Positions 47,139 to 55,496 of a DNA stretch of 64,000 bases are shown in pieces. Position numbers and translations under genes: made by a program. The stretch spans positions 1,612,001 to 1,676,000 of the forward strand of contig NZ_CP186540.1 in the NCBI RefSeq assembly GCF_049389645.1, in the 5' to 3' direction. Each line of letters begins with the position of its first letter. The stretch's first letter is position 1. The DNA comes from Alkalibacterium sp049389645 (lineage in GTDB: Bacteria; Bacillota; Bacilli; Lactobacillales; Carnobacteriaceae_A). The notes beneath the pieces are model-generated. The model made no database searches. It had not been told where the DNA came from and worked only from the letters and a program-made list of their open reading frames with translations.

Positions 47139-47211
47139 GAGCCGTTAGCTCAGTTGGTAGAGCATCTGACTTTTAATCAGAGGGTCGCAGGTTCGAATCC
47201 TGCACGGCTCA
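47139..47211 (+). tRNA. tRNA-Lys (TTT)
   Basis: The acceptor stem GAGCCGT pairs with ACGGCTC; the anticodon loop CTTTTAA gives TTT; 73 bases, CCA not encoded. Confidence 0.97.
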
Positions 47212-47241
47212 TCCCTTAAATATTGGCTTCATATACCTAAT

Positions 47242-47315
47242 GCGCCCTTAGCTCAATTGGATAGAGCACCTGACTTCGAATCAGGCGGTTGAAGGTTCAA
47301 GTCCTTTAGGGCGCG
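47242..47315 (+). tRNA. tRNA-Arg (TCG)
   Basis: The acceptor stem GCGCCCT pairs with AGGGCGC; the anticodon loop CTTCGAA gives TCG; 74 bases, CCA not encoded. Confidence 0.95.
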
Positions 47316-47332
47316 TTGAATTAAAATAGGTG

Positions 47333-47373
47333 AAAAGTGATCTTAGATTAAATCTAAGATTACTTTTTTTTTA
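47333..47373 (+). terminator. Terminator of the rRNA-tRNA operon
   Basis: AAGTGATCTTAGATT pairs with AATCTAAGATTACTT and runs into nine T residues. Confidence 0.92.
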
Positions 47374-47434
47374 TTATATCCAAAACTCCTAAAACTCAGA
47401 TGTCTTCTCTCTTTTAATTTGGATTATTTATTGG

Positions 47435-47464
47435 TATAATTATTATTAGTCAAAAATAGTCAAA
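47435..47464 (+). promoter_or_regulatory. CtsR operator downstream of a -10 box
   Basis: TATAAT (47435-47440) is followed by AGTCAAA-AAT-AGTCAAA (47448-47464), matching the CtsR heptad direct repeat RGTCAAA-NAN-RGTCAAA. This indicates heat-shock autoregulation of ctsR-clpC. The -35 is weak. Confidence 0.85.
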
Positions 47465-47574
47465 CTAATGACGTTCCTCAAAAGAGTCATGTGTAAAGGA
47501 GGGAACAGAAAGAGTACTTGATCGTTTTTTTATTAATAAAAATCTTTTCAAGTTAAACTCTTTAAGTAATCATA

Positions 47575-48060
47575 ATGGATAATAAAAATATGACAGATAT
47601 CATTGAAGCCTATCTTAAGAAAGTGTTGAATCAAAAAGAACAAGTAGAAATTAGACGGAGTGAGATTGCAGAATTATTTGATTGTGTACCCTCGCAAATT
47701 AATTACGTCATCAATACACGCTTTACAATCCAAAAGGGATACATTGTAGAAAGTAAACGTGGTGGTGGTGGCTATATTCGTATTATTAAAGTGCAAGTAT
47801 TAGATGAGTCAGATATGCTCAATACGATGATTGAAGTTATTGGTAATAGCATTTTCGAAAGAGATGCCAAATCTGTTGTCCAGAAATTGTTCGATGATGA
47901 AATTATTAGTAAACGTGAAGCTAAATTAATGATAGTGGCGATGGATAAGTCGCTATATACGGGTGATCGTGTGACCGATAATCGAGTTCGAGCTAATTTA
48001 CTTCGCTCGATGCTCGCTAATTTACGATATGAAGAGCCCAATAATAGAAAGGCGGACTAA
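47575..48060 (+). CDS. ctsR: Heat-shock repressor CtsR
   Basis: Winged-helix repressor of class III heat-shock genes, 161 residues. The N-terminal DNA-binding part includes RRSEIAELFDCVPSQINYVINTRF and the Gly-rich wing ESKRGGGGYIRI, which senses temperature; the C-terminal part mediates dimerisation and Clp contact. The ATG at 47575 aligns with Bacillus CtsR but has only a weak ribosome binding site; the ATG at 47590 is an alternative. clpC begins 5 bases after the stop. McsA and McsB genes are absent, usual for Lactobacillales. Confidence 0.96.
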   Translation: MDNKNMTDIIEAYLKKVLNQKEQVEIRRSEIAELFDCVPSQINYVINTRFTIQKGYIVESKRGGGGYIRIIKVQVLDESDMLNTMIEVIGNSIFERDAKSVVQKLFDDEIISKREAKLMIVAMDKSLYTGDRVTDNRVRANLLRSMLANLRYEEPNNRKAD

Positions 48061-48065
48061 CAACT

Positions 48066-50561
48066 ATGAATGAATTATTTACAGATAAAGCTAAAAAAGC
48101 CCTACTAATAGCACAAGAAGAAGCAAAATCCTTCCGCCATCGTACAGTGGGAACCGAACATCTTTTGTTGGGGCTAGTTATTGAAGATGAAGGTATTGCA
48201 GGTATGACATTGAGAGAGTTAAATATAACAGAACAGGATGTAAAGGATGAAATCGAACATTTTGCCAGCTATGGAACAACTGAACCTGTACCAAAACATG
48301 CTATTCTTCCTTATTCACCAAGAGCGAGACAAATCATAAAATATGCGACTGATGAAGCGCGACGAATGAAAAGACCGCTTGTGGGTACAGAGCATTTATT
48401 ATTAGGTTTATTGCGGGATGAAGACATTCTTTCAGCCAAGATACTGAATAATCTTGATATCAACCTGGCAAAAGCGAGACAATTGGTTCTGAAAAAACTC
48501 GGTGCACAACAAAAAAGTTCCAGAAGTAAAATAGGTGGAAGACGTACTGTTAAATCAAATCAGGAACCATCCAGTGGCACACCTACATTAGACTCATTAG
48601 CACGTGATTTAACCCAGCAGGCACGTGAAGATCGACTGGATCCTATTGTGGGCAGAAACAAAGAAGTCAGACGGATCATTCAGATATTAAGTCGTCGGAC
48701 GAAAAATAATCCCGTACTTGTAGGTGAACCGGGTGTTGGTAAAACAGCCATAGCCGAAGGATTAGCCCAAAAAATCATTGCGGGTGAAGTGCCCCCTGCA
48801 TTAGCAGATAAACGACTAATGACACTCGACATGGGCTCACTCGTTGCTGGAACAAAGTACCGTGGTGAATTCGAAGAGCGCATGAAAAAAATCATTGACG
48901 AGATTTATCATGATGGAAACGTCATCCTGTTTATCGACGAGTTACACACGCTTATTGGTGCAGGTGGAGCTGAAGGAGCGATCGATGCTTCCAATATATT
49001 GAAACCAGCCTTAGCTCGTGGTGAGTTACAGACAATTGGTGCGACTACTTTAGATGAGTATCAGAAACACATTGAAAAAGACGCAGCTTTAGAGCGACGA
49101 TTTGCATCCATTCATGTTGATCCGCCAACAGAAATAGAAGCTGAAGAAATTTTGTTTGGATTAAGAGAACGTTATGAAGAGCATCATGATGTATCTATCA
49201 CTGACGAGGCCATAAGGGCTGCTGTTTATTTTTCAGTGCGCTACATTACTTCCAGACAATTACCGGACAAAGCCATTGATTTGATGGACGAGTCTGCTTC
49301 AAAGGTAAGAATGGATCAAAGTGATACCCCCACGCCGTTATCGAAAGCAAAGGAAATGTTGGAAGATTTAATTAAAAGAAAAGAAGAGGCTATTCAATCA
49401 CAGAATTTTGAACGCGCCGCTTTGATCAGAGAAAAAGAAGCACGTCAGCGTAAAAAGCTGGAAAAAATTATCAAGCAAGGGGAAAAATCAGACGATGACC
49501 GCCTAGAAGTAAACGCATCGGACATAGCTGAAGTCGTTTCGCAATGGACAGGCATACCGGTCAATCAAATGGAGCAAAAAGAGAGCGAGCGTCTCCTGCA
49601 GCTTGAAAAAGTCCTGCATCAGCGCGTCGTAGGACAAGAAGAAGCAGTCGTTGCTGTATCTAAAGCAATCAGACGTGCTCGCAGCGGCTTGAAAGATCCC
49701 AATCGTCCGATTGGTTCATTCATGTTCCTGGGTCCAACAGGTGTCGGTAAAACTGAATTAGCAAAGGCTTTAGCTGAAGCCATGTTTGGTAGCGAAGAAG
49801 CGCTAATTCGTGTAGATATGTCTGAATATATGGAAAAATACACTACAAGTCGTCTGGTCGGTGCACCTCCGGGTTACGTTGGATACGATGAAGGTGGACA
49901 GTTAACTGAAAAAATCCGTCAGAAACCATATTCTGTGATTTTACTTGATGAAGTAGAAAAAGCACACCCGGATGTCTTTAATATTTTACTTCAAGTATTG
50001 GATGATGGCTTGCTCACAGATGGCAAAGGACGAAAAGTAGACTTTAAAAACACTATTTTGATCATGACATCCAACTTGGGTGCAACAGCCTTGCGTGATG
50101 AGAAATCAGTTGGATTTGGCGCGGTGGATAAACGCTTCGATCATGATGCGATGGAAAAACGGATTCGTGAAGAATTGAAAAACACATTCCGTCCCGAATT
50201 CTTAAATCGTGTCGATGATACCATTGTTTTCCAATCACTGAAAAAAGATGAATTAAGGGAAATCGTTCAATTATTAACGAAAAACATCATCAATCGTATG
50301 GGTGAACTGGGGATAGAGTTGAAAATAACCAATGCGGCTATGGATGTGATCGCTGATGTTGGCTTTGACCCGGAATACGGTGCACGCCCGCTCAAACGAG
50401 CCATTCAAAATAAATTTGAAGATGTATTGAGCGAAGCGCTATTAGCAGGAGAAATCAGTCTGGGAGATAAGGTTACCATTGGCGCTTCAAAAGGAGAAAT
50501 CACGCTCAAGGTAAGAGAATCCGCAAGTAGTAAAAAAAAGAAATTAACAAAAAATAAATAG
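48066..50561 (+). CDS. clpC: ATP-dependent Clp protease ATP-binding subunit ClpC
   Basis: Hsp100 unfoldase of 831 residues that feeds ClpP and controls CtsR. A Clp N-domain with two repeats (residues 1-150), AAA-1 with GEPGVGKT and LFIDELHTLIGAG, the UVR/M-domain (EEAIQSQNFERAALIREKE at about 445), AAA-2 with GPTGVGKT and VILLDEVEKAHPDVF, and a ClpP-binding VGF loop (KSVGFGAVD) near 685. The C-terminus is Lys-rich. GGCGGAC before the ATG is the probable ribosome binding site. No clpP is in the window. Confidence 0.97.
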   Translation: MNELFTDKAKKALLIAQEEAKSFRHRTVGTEHLLLGLVIEDEGIAGMTLRELNITEQDVKDEIEHFASYGTTEPVPKHAILPYSPRARQIIKYATDEARRMKRPLVGTEHLLLGLLRDEDILSAKILNNLDINLAKARQLVLKKLGAQQKSSRSKIGGRRTVKSNQEPSSGTPTLDSLARDLTQQAREDRLDPIVGRNKEVRRIIQILSRRTKNNPVLVGEPGVGKTAIAEGLAQKIIAGEVPPALADKRLMTLDMGSLVAGTKYRGEFEERMKKIIDEIYHDGNVILFIDELHTLIGAGGAEGAIDASNILKPALARGELQTIGATTLDEYQKHIEKDAALERRFASIHVDPPTEIEAEEILFGLRERYEEHHDVSITDEAIRAAVYFSVRYITSRQLPDKAIDLMDESASKVRMDQSDTPTPLSKAKEMLEDLIKRKEEAIQSQNFERAALIREKEARQRKKLEKIIKQGEKSDDDRLEVNASDIAEVVSQWTGIPVNQMEQKESERLLQLEKVLHQRVVGQEEAVVAVSKAIRRARSGLKDPNRPIGSFMFLGPTGVGKTELAKALAEAMFGSEEALIRVDMSEYMEKYTTSRLVGAPPGYVGYDEGGQLTEKIRQKPYSVILLDEVEKAHPDVFNILLQVLDDGLLTDGKGRKVDFKNTILIMTSNLGATALRDEKSVGFGAVDKRFDHDAMEKRIREELKNTFRPEFLNRVDDTIVFQSLKKDELREIVQLLTKNIINRMGELGIELKITNAAMDVIADVGFDPEYGARPLKRAIQNKFEDVLSEALLAGEISLGDKVTIGASKGEITLKVRESASSKKKKLTKNK

Positions 50562-50603
50562 AGAACAGTGTTAGTGAAGAAGCTCTAAAAACGTTCTCTT
50601 TTG
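50560..50603 (+). terminator. Terminator of ctsR-clpC
   Basis: AGAGAAC pairs with GTTCTCTTTT around a long loop. Confidence 0.6.
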
Positions 50604-50625
50604 TTCGAAAAGTTAATTATCAGTT

Positions 50626-50686
50626 ATAAGACTGAGTTTTTAAAGTGGGAAAACAATTCACTACTTTTAAAAGCTCAGTCTTTTGT
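50626..50686 (+). terminator. Second stem-loop terminator after clpC
   Basis: AAGACTGAGTTTTTAAAGT pairs with ACTTTTAAAAGCTCAGTCTT and is followed by TTG. Confidence 0.75.
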
Positions 50687-50783
50687 TATTTTCGGATTGA
50701 TGTTTGATAATAGTTATCTTTGGTATTACGCCTTCATTTTTGATAAGATGATTACATTCAATAGACGAAAGGATGGAGATAGT

Positions 50784-51143
50784 ATGTATCATGATCAACA
50801 GCTAGATGACAACCAAAAAAATATTTTAATTGGAGTAGGTGTAGCATTTTTAGTAGGTTTATTCACTTTCTTTTTCACCTCGGATTCAGCCAAGACCAAG
50901 ACGAAATCAGTTTTCAATCGTTATAGAGCAAAATATTATGTGGGAAATAAGTTTCATGGCAACAAAAAAGCTAAAAATCTCGTGAATAAATTATCAGATG
51001 ATGAAGTAAATACACTACTGGGGACAGTAGATAAGGTAAATGATTTGGAAAATAAATTTTCTCATATGACTGATGATTTAAAAGATTTTATGCATGACAA
51101 GAAAAAAGACACGAAAAAAGCAATGAAAAAATTAAAAAGATAA
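50784..51143 (+). CDS. Small membrane-anchored protein of unknown function
   Basis: Protein of 119 residues. A short acidic N-terminus and one membrane helix (NILIGVGVAFLVGLFTFFFT, residues 13-32) are followed by a basic segment, a predicted helix and a Lys-rich end (KKDTKKAMKKLKR). It has the general look of YtxH-like stress proteins, which have an N-terminal helix and a Lys-rich amphipathic tail, but I cannot confirm the family. The ATG at 50784 has GGATGGAGAT upstream; the open frame before it crosses a terminator and lacks a site. Confidence 0.7.
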   Translation: MYHDQQLDDNQKNILIGVGVAFLVGLFTFFFTSDSAKTKTKSVFNRYRAKYYVGNKFHGNKKAKNLVNKLSDDEVNTLLGTVDKVNDLENKFSHMTDDLKDFMHDKKKDTKKAMKKLKR

Positions 51144-51146
51144 CAC

Positions 51147-51177
51147 AAAAAAAGAGACTCAGCTGAGTCTCTTTTTT
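51147..51177. terminator. Bidirectional terminator
   Basis: AAAAAAAGAGACTCAG pairs with CTGAGTCTCTTTTTT, between converging genes. Confidence 0.9.
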
Positions 51178-51188
51178 GATTGTCTTGA

Positions 51189-52052
51189 TTATAAGACGAG
51201 TAAGTAACACAAAAGTAAATCGTTCATATTTTTTAGAGATAATCCAGTCGTTTCGTAAAAACGATCCATACGATACTGCAGGGTATTCCTGTGTATGAAA
51301 AGATGTTTGGCTGCGACACTGATATTGCCCTGGCTTTCCCAGAGAGCGACGATCAACTCTTTCCATTCTACTTGTTCATCAATCTGTTTTTTTAGTTCCT
51401 GCATCACCACACTGCGAAACATGGCTTCTTTCGTAAAGTGTCTTAAAGCTACATCGGGCAGGGAACAGATACGGTCGTGTAAGTGAGAAGCTTCTTCCTG
51501 AAAGATACGCTGTTCCTCTTTAAAGACGTTTTTCAGTGAATGATCGGGCTGCCAGAATTGCCCGATGTACGCATTTGTGCGAATGGAAAAATCGTCTTCC
51601 AGCGTTTTTAACATCCCGTATATCTCCTCCTGATTCACAGGTTGAGCTGTATTATCCTGAATAACATAGCACGTTTCTTGAGTTATAAAAAAAACGTCCA
51701 GGACAGGCTCAAATAAATGAGTAATCGAATCGATCCAAATAGAATAATCAAACTGATCATCGATTTTTTCTATAACTAATTGAATCAGACGAACGGGATG
51801 GCTTGTCTGTGGAGGATATTCTCTATTCCCTTCAATATAGTTGAACCATTTTGAATGAGAAGATGGAAATGTAGCGGGCTGAATCTCTTCTTTTAAAAGA
51901 TCAAGCACCTGGATTTCTTTTTCATCTAATAGTCGTTTTGGAATGTGGATCCATTGGTTTTTGTACGGAATACGGAGGGTGTCCTCTTCCACAAATGGGT
52001 ATTTACTTAATGTTGCTGTAGGATAGAGTTTTTTTAACTTGGAAAATTCCAA
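51189..52052 (-). CDS. PucR/CdaR-type helix-turn-helix regulator
   Basis: Protein of 287 residues. The C-terminal 55 residues are a PucR-type helix-turn-helix (SQGNISVAAKHLFIHRNTLQYRMDRFYETTG). The N-terminal 220 residues do not show a familiar sensor domain; CdaR/PucR regulators usually control sugar-acid or purine catabolism genes nearby, but none is adjacent. The start is TTG at 52052 with GGAGG 8 bases upstream. It is divergent from tadA, with 100 bases between. The regulon is unknown. Confidence 0.78.
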   Translation of the reverse strand: MEFSKLKKLYPTATLSKYPFVEEDTLRIPYKNQWIHIPKRLLDEKEIQVLDLLKEEIQPATFPSSHSKWFNYIEGNREYPPQTSHPVRLIQLVIEKIDDQFDYSIWIDSITHLFEPVLDVFFITQETCYVIQDNTAQPVNQEEIYGMLKTLEDDFSIRTNAYIGQFWQPDHSLKNVFKEEQRIFQEEASHLHDRICSLPDVALRHFTKEAMFRSVVMQELKKQIDEQVEWKELIVALWESQGNISVAAKHLFIHRNTLQYRMDRFYETTGLSLKNMNDLLLCYLLVL

Positions 52053-52152
52053 TGTATTTCCTCCTTAATTATGCTATTCTTATTTTACCATTGTTTCGTA
52101 TTTTATTAAACAAACGGTAATAGAAGAAAGTTTGAAAATGGAGCGAGTAGAC

Positions 52153-52650
52153 ATGTCAGAATTCACTCAAGAGGAAATAGAAAGATGGATGACCGAGGCA
52201 CTTGAAGAAGCAAAGAAAGCTGAAAACATAGGCGAAGTACCTATCGGAGCTGTTATTGTCAAAGATGGAGAAGTCATTGGGAGAGGATACAACCAGAGAG
52301 AGTCCTCACAAAATGCAACCACCCATGCCGAAATGCTTGCGATACAAGAAGCAAATAAAAACTTAGGAAATTGGCGCTTAGAAGACTGTCATTTATTCGT
52401 AACGTTAGAACCATGCGTGATGTGTAGTGGTGCAATCGTACTGGCCCGCTTGAAGAGTGTCTATTATGGGCCCGGTGATCTAAAAGGTGGAGCAGTCAGG
52501 ACATTAATGACCGTTTTAGAGGATGAGCGGCTGAATCATCAGTGTGAGGTCCACAGTGGAGTAATGGAAGAAGAATGCCGATCATTACTGACGACTTTTT
52601 TTAAACAGTTGAGAGAAGAGAAAAAGAAAAATAAACAAAAGGAAAAATAA
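52153..52650 (+). CDS. tadA: tRNA adenosine deaminase TadA
   Basis: Converts A34 to inosine in tRNA-Arg(ACG). It has 165 residues, with zinc/catalytic motif HAEMLAIQ and PCVMCSGAI, plus GEVPIGAVIV and GDLKGGAVRT. The C-terminal tail is Lys-rich (KKKNKQKEK). The ATG at 52153 with GGAG 9 bases upstream is chosen; earlier in-frame starts (52132 TTG, 52138 ATG) are possible. It commonly precedes dnaX in Bacilli, which is not so here. Confidence 0.94.
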   Translation: MSEFTQEEIERWMTEALEEAKKAENIGEVPIGAVIVKDGEVIGRGYNQRESSQNATTHAEMLAIQEANKNLGNWRLEDCHLFVTLEPCVMCSGAIVLARLKSVYYGPGDLKGGAVRTLMTVLEDERLNHQCEVHSGVMEEECRSLLTTFFKQLREEKKKNKQKEK

Positions 52651-52697
52651 AAAGACCACACTTCAAAGTATCAACTACTTTGAAGTGTGGTCTTTTA
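52650..52697. terminator. Bidirectional terminator between tadA and proC
   Basis: AAAAGACCACACTTCAAAGTA pairs with TACTTTGAAGTGTGGTCTTTT. Confidence 0.92.
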
Positions 52698-52699
52698 GC

Positions 52700-53503
52700 T
52701 TATTTCGTGTTTCTGCTTGTCATTTCTTCATTTTTCTCGATCATGGTATCAACGGCCTTAATAAGAGAGGAAGAAAAATCGCCTTCAAGTAAACTCAGTA
52801 CAGCTTCTACGGTGATACCTCCCGGTGAAGAAACCTGATCGATTAAATTCCACGGTGATTCTGACGATTCTTTGACGGTTTTTCCACTGCCTAAAACAGC
52901 CTGTGCTGCGATTTTGGTTGCTTTATCCTTGGGCATGCCGTGCTTTACAGCCGTGCGAGCTAACGTGTCGATGAAGAGAAATACGAGGGCCGGCGAGCTT
53001 CCTGCTAAAGCAATAAAGATACCCAGCTGGTCCTCTGAAACAATAACCGTTTCGCCTACAGCCGAAAAAATCATTTCTGCTTTTTTCATATCTTCTTCTC
53101 TCACTTGTTCATTTTCAACAAGTGCCGTCATGGAGGCGTTCACCTGTGCATTTAAATTAGGCATTGTTCGTATGCAGTTTTCTGGTGAAATATAGTGATG
53201 TAATTGCTCACTTGAATAACCGGCAACAATGGATAAAAGCAGCACGTCAGAAGAGAAATCCAAGCCGTTTAGTACGTCAGTCACTTGGTGAGGTTTGACA
53301 GCCAGTACAATGACATCTGAGTGATCGATGACAGCTTGATTGGACTCCAACCCATTTATTGCCCAGTCTTTTTCAACAGCCAGACGTGTTTCTTTTGATC
53401 GAGTGGAAAAATAAATATTTTCTCTTGTTAAGACATTGTTATCAATCAAGCCTTTGGCAATTGCTTTTGCCATATTTCCGAAACCAATGAAACCTATTTT
53501 CAT
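52700..53503 (-). CDS. proC: Pyrroline-5-carboxylate reductase
   Basis: Last step of proline synthesis, NAD(P)H-dependent. It has 267 residues. The Rossmann motif IGFIGFGNMAKAIAKGL is at the N-terminus; LAVKPHQ, RTMPNLNAQV and the C-terminal dimer motif SSPGGITVEAVLSLLEG are all present. The ATG at 53503 has AAAGG 9 bases upstream; an earlier ATG at 53512 abuts the site. It is monocistronic, divergent from ilvE. No proA or proB lies in the window. Confidence 0.96.
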   Translation of the reverse strand: MKIGFIGFGNMAKAIAKGLIDNNVLTRENIYFSTRSKETRLAVEKDWAINGLESNQAVIDHSDVIVLAVKPHQVTDVLNGLDFSSDVLLLSIVAGYSSEQLHHYISPENCIRTMPNLNAQVNASMTALVENEQVREEDMKKAEMIFSAVGETVIVSEDQLGIFIALAGSSPALVFLFIDTLARTAVKHGMPKDKATKIAAQAVLGSGKTVKESSESPWNLIDQVSSPGGITVEAVLSLLEGDFSSSLIKAVDTMIEKNEEMTSRNTK

Positions 53504-53601
53504 ACTTATCATCCTTTGACTCAGTTTCTTTCAGTTTATCATACTTTACTTGAATAGGTTAACTCTATAAATCGTCAAAGACGTCCTCCTTGAATTTTTG
53601 G

Positions 53602-53607
53602 TATAAT
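53602..53607 (+). promoter_or_regulatory. Extended -10 promoter of ilvE
   Basis: TGGTATAAT with TATAAT at 53602-53607 and no clear -35. Its place means translation cannot start at the in-frame ATG at 53590. Confidence 0.65.
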
Positions 53608-53646
53608 AAAGCCGTGAGAGAATTTAAGGAAAAAATGGGGGAAATT

Positions 53647-54681
53647 ATGATGATAAATGAAAAAGAAACGAAACAATTGGATTGGGAGAATTTAGGTTTC
53701 TCTTATATTAGAACAGATTTCCGGTTCATCTCGCATTATAAAGAAGGTCAGTGGGAAGAAGGGACCCTCACTACGGATAACAAGCTGCACATTTCTGAGG
53801 GCTCTACGGCTTTACATTATGGTCAGCAGTGTTTTGAAGGCATGAAAGCCTACCGTGCTAAAGACGGGTCGATCAATCTCTTTAGGCCCTATGAGAATGC
53901 GCAACGATTGAATAGAAGCTGTTCTCGTTTGCTTATGCCAACATTTCCAGAGGATAAGTTCATAGAAGCAGTGAAAAACGTTGTCCGAGCAAATGAAGAC
54001 TGGATTCCACCATACGGGACCAACAGTTCACTCTACATTCGCCCATTTATGATCGGTGTAGGAGATAATATTGGGGTCAAACCAGCAGACGAGTATATCT
54101 TTTCTGTTTTTGTTATGCCAGTCGGGGCTTATTTTAAAGGCGGACTAAAACCTTCAAATTTCTTAGTCAGCACATATGATCGTGCGGCACCTAGAGGAAC
54201 TGGGGCAGCAAAAGTAGGCGGAAACTACGCCGCAAGCCTGCTTCCGGGTAAAGAAGCCAAAGATCGTCAGTTTAGTGATGCCGTATATCTGGATCCAGCG
54301 ACTCAAACTAAAATCGAAGAAGTCGGTGCGGCCAACTTCTTTGGCATCACCCATGACAATGAATTCGTGACACCTGTATCACCTTCTATACTGGCTAGCA
54401 TTACAAAGAGATCACTCATGTGGCTGGCTGAAAATCGCCTGGGCTTAACCGTCAGAGAAGGGGATGTCTATGTCGACAAACTTGATCAGTTCAAAGAGGC
54501 CGGAGCCTGCGGCACAGCTGCTGTAATTGCGCCGATCGGAGGATTACAAGTAGGAGACGACTTCCATGTGTTCTATTCTGAAGATGAAGTAGGTCCTGTA
54601 ACGGTGCAGCTCTATAATGAGTTGGTCGGTATACAGTTCGGGGATATCGAGGCGCCAGAAGGATGGATCGAAAAAGTTTGA
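53647..54681 (+). CDS. ilvE: Branched-chain amino acid aminotransferase
   Basis: Fold-type IV PLP enzyme that interconverts Leu, Ile and Val with their 2-oxo acids using glutamate. It has 344 residues of the long BCAT type. Signatures are ALHYGQQCFEGMKAYR, SSLYIRPFMIGVGD, AAPRGTGAAKVGGNYAASL with the PLP Lys, KIEEVGAANFF and EAGACGTAAVIAPIG. The start lies downstream of the -10 box at 53602; GGGGG is 5 bases before the ATG at 53647, and an adjacent ATG at 53650 is equally possible. In lactic bacteria it can begin catabolism of these amino acids to branched acids. Confidence 0.95.
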   Translation: MMINEKETKQLDWENLGFSYIRTDFRFISHYKEGQWEEGTLTTDNKLHISEGSTALHYGQQCFEGMKAYRAKDGSINLFRPYENAQRLNRSCSRLLMPTFPEDKFIEAVKNVVRANEDWIPPYGTNSSLYIRPFMIGVGDNIGVKPADEYIFSVFVMPVGAYFKGGLKPSNFLVSTYDRAAPRGTGAAKVGGNYAASLLPGKEAKDRQFSDAVYLDPATQTKIEEVGAANFFGITHDNEFVTPVSPSILASITKRSLMWLAENRLGLTVREGDVYVDKLDQFKEAGACGTAAVIAPIGGLQVGDDFHVFYSEDEVGPVTVQLYNELVGIQFGDIEAPEGWIEKV

Positions 54682-54764
54682 TGATGCTTCCAGCTAGACA
54701 TCTCGGTCATTTCCTTTGAAGGAGACGATTTCTTTAGTTATGATATAAGTAGAGGGGGGATCTG

Positions 54765-55169
54765 ATGAGTTATTTAAGAAAATTCAGTTTGTCGACGCAA
54801 GATAAGCAGGAATTCAAACGATTGGATTCATATCTGAATGAAGCACTCGAAGAAAGTGGCGTGCGCGAAGGTATGATGCTCGTTTATTGCCCACATACGA
54901 CAGCGGGAATCACAATCAATGAAAATGCAGATCCGGATGTTAAAACGGATTTGAAGCGCGCACTCGATGAGACGTTTCCGAACCATGCTTATTATGTCCA
55001 TATGGAAGGGAATTCTGATGGACACATGAAAGCTTCTCTGATCGGTGCCAGTGAGTCGCTGATCATCCATGATGGGAAATTGATCTTCGGTACCTGGCAG
55101 AGCGTCTACTTCACAGAGTTTGACGGACCGAGACAGCGAACGTTTTACGTGAAAATAGTGGAAGGTTAG
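54765..55169 (+). CDS. YjbQ family protein (UPF0047)
   Basis: Protein of 134 residues. The conserved core has CPHTTAGITINENADPDV and the C-terminal GTWQSVYFTEFDGPRQR, with His residues expected to bind a metal. Some members show weak thiamine-phosphate synthase activity in E. coli; the true function is unsettled. A run of seven G residues just before the ATG gives a strong ribosome binding site. A terminator follows. Confidence 0.92.
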   Translation: MSYLRKFSLSTQDKQEFKRLDSYLNEALEESGVREGMMLVYCPHTTAGITINENADPDVKTDLKRALDETFPNHAYYVHMEGNSDGHMKASLIGASESLIIHDGKLIFGTWQSVYFTEFDGPRQRTFYVKIVEG

Positions 55170-55199
55170 TTGTTGCCTTAATCGCAATGAATAGTTATG

Positions 55200-55233
55200 A
55201 GAGGTCTAGGCCACGTGTCTAGACCTCTTTTTG
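55200..55233 (+). terminator. Terminator of the YjbQ gene
   Basis: GAGGTCTAG pairs with CTAGACCTCTTTTT over a 10-base loop. Confidence 0.88.
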
Positions 55234-55300
55234 TATAGGGAAAAGAGAAAGGGGTTTCAGGAAATACCAATAGAACGGATGATTACAGATAAGATCAAAC

Positions 55301-55377
55301 TTTCCATTACACTATAAAACGTTTATAATGAAATAGATATATTTTAACTTTGGATGGATAAGGAGAACAAGCTTATC
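55301..55377 (+). promoter_or_regulatory. Promoter and small dyad upstream of the ABC exporter
   Basis: TTTCCA (55301-55306), 17 bases and TATAAT (55324-55329) form a promoter with a weak -35. A GATAAG/CTTATC dyad lies at about 55356-55377, and 120 further bases of leader to 55496 show nothing else. Confidence 0.5.
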
Positions 55378-55496
55378 CTGAAAATGGTCCTTTGGACGGA
55401 TGAATTTACAATGAAGATATCGTAAAATAGAATCGTTCATAAGATCTTCAGTATCAACCAGCGAACAATACATAAAAAACAGAAAGAAGGAGAGAC

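Noticed and set aside
47316..47434. More tRNA genes after tRNA-Arg
   Set aside because: A strong terminator follows directly and no further cloverleaf is present before ctsR.
54765..55169. Annotation of the YjbQ protein as a thiamine-phosphate synthase
   Set aside because: The family link rests on weak complementation in E. coli, and no thiamine genes or TPP riboswitch are nearby.
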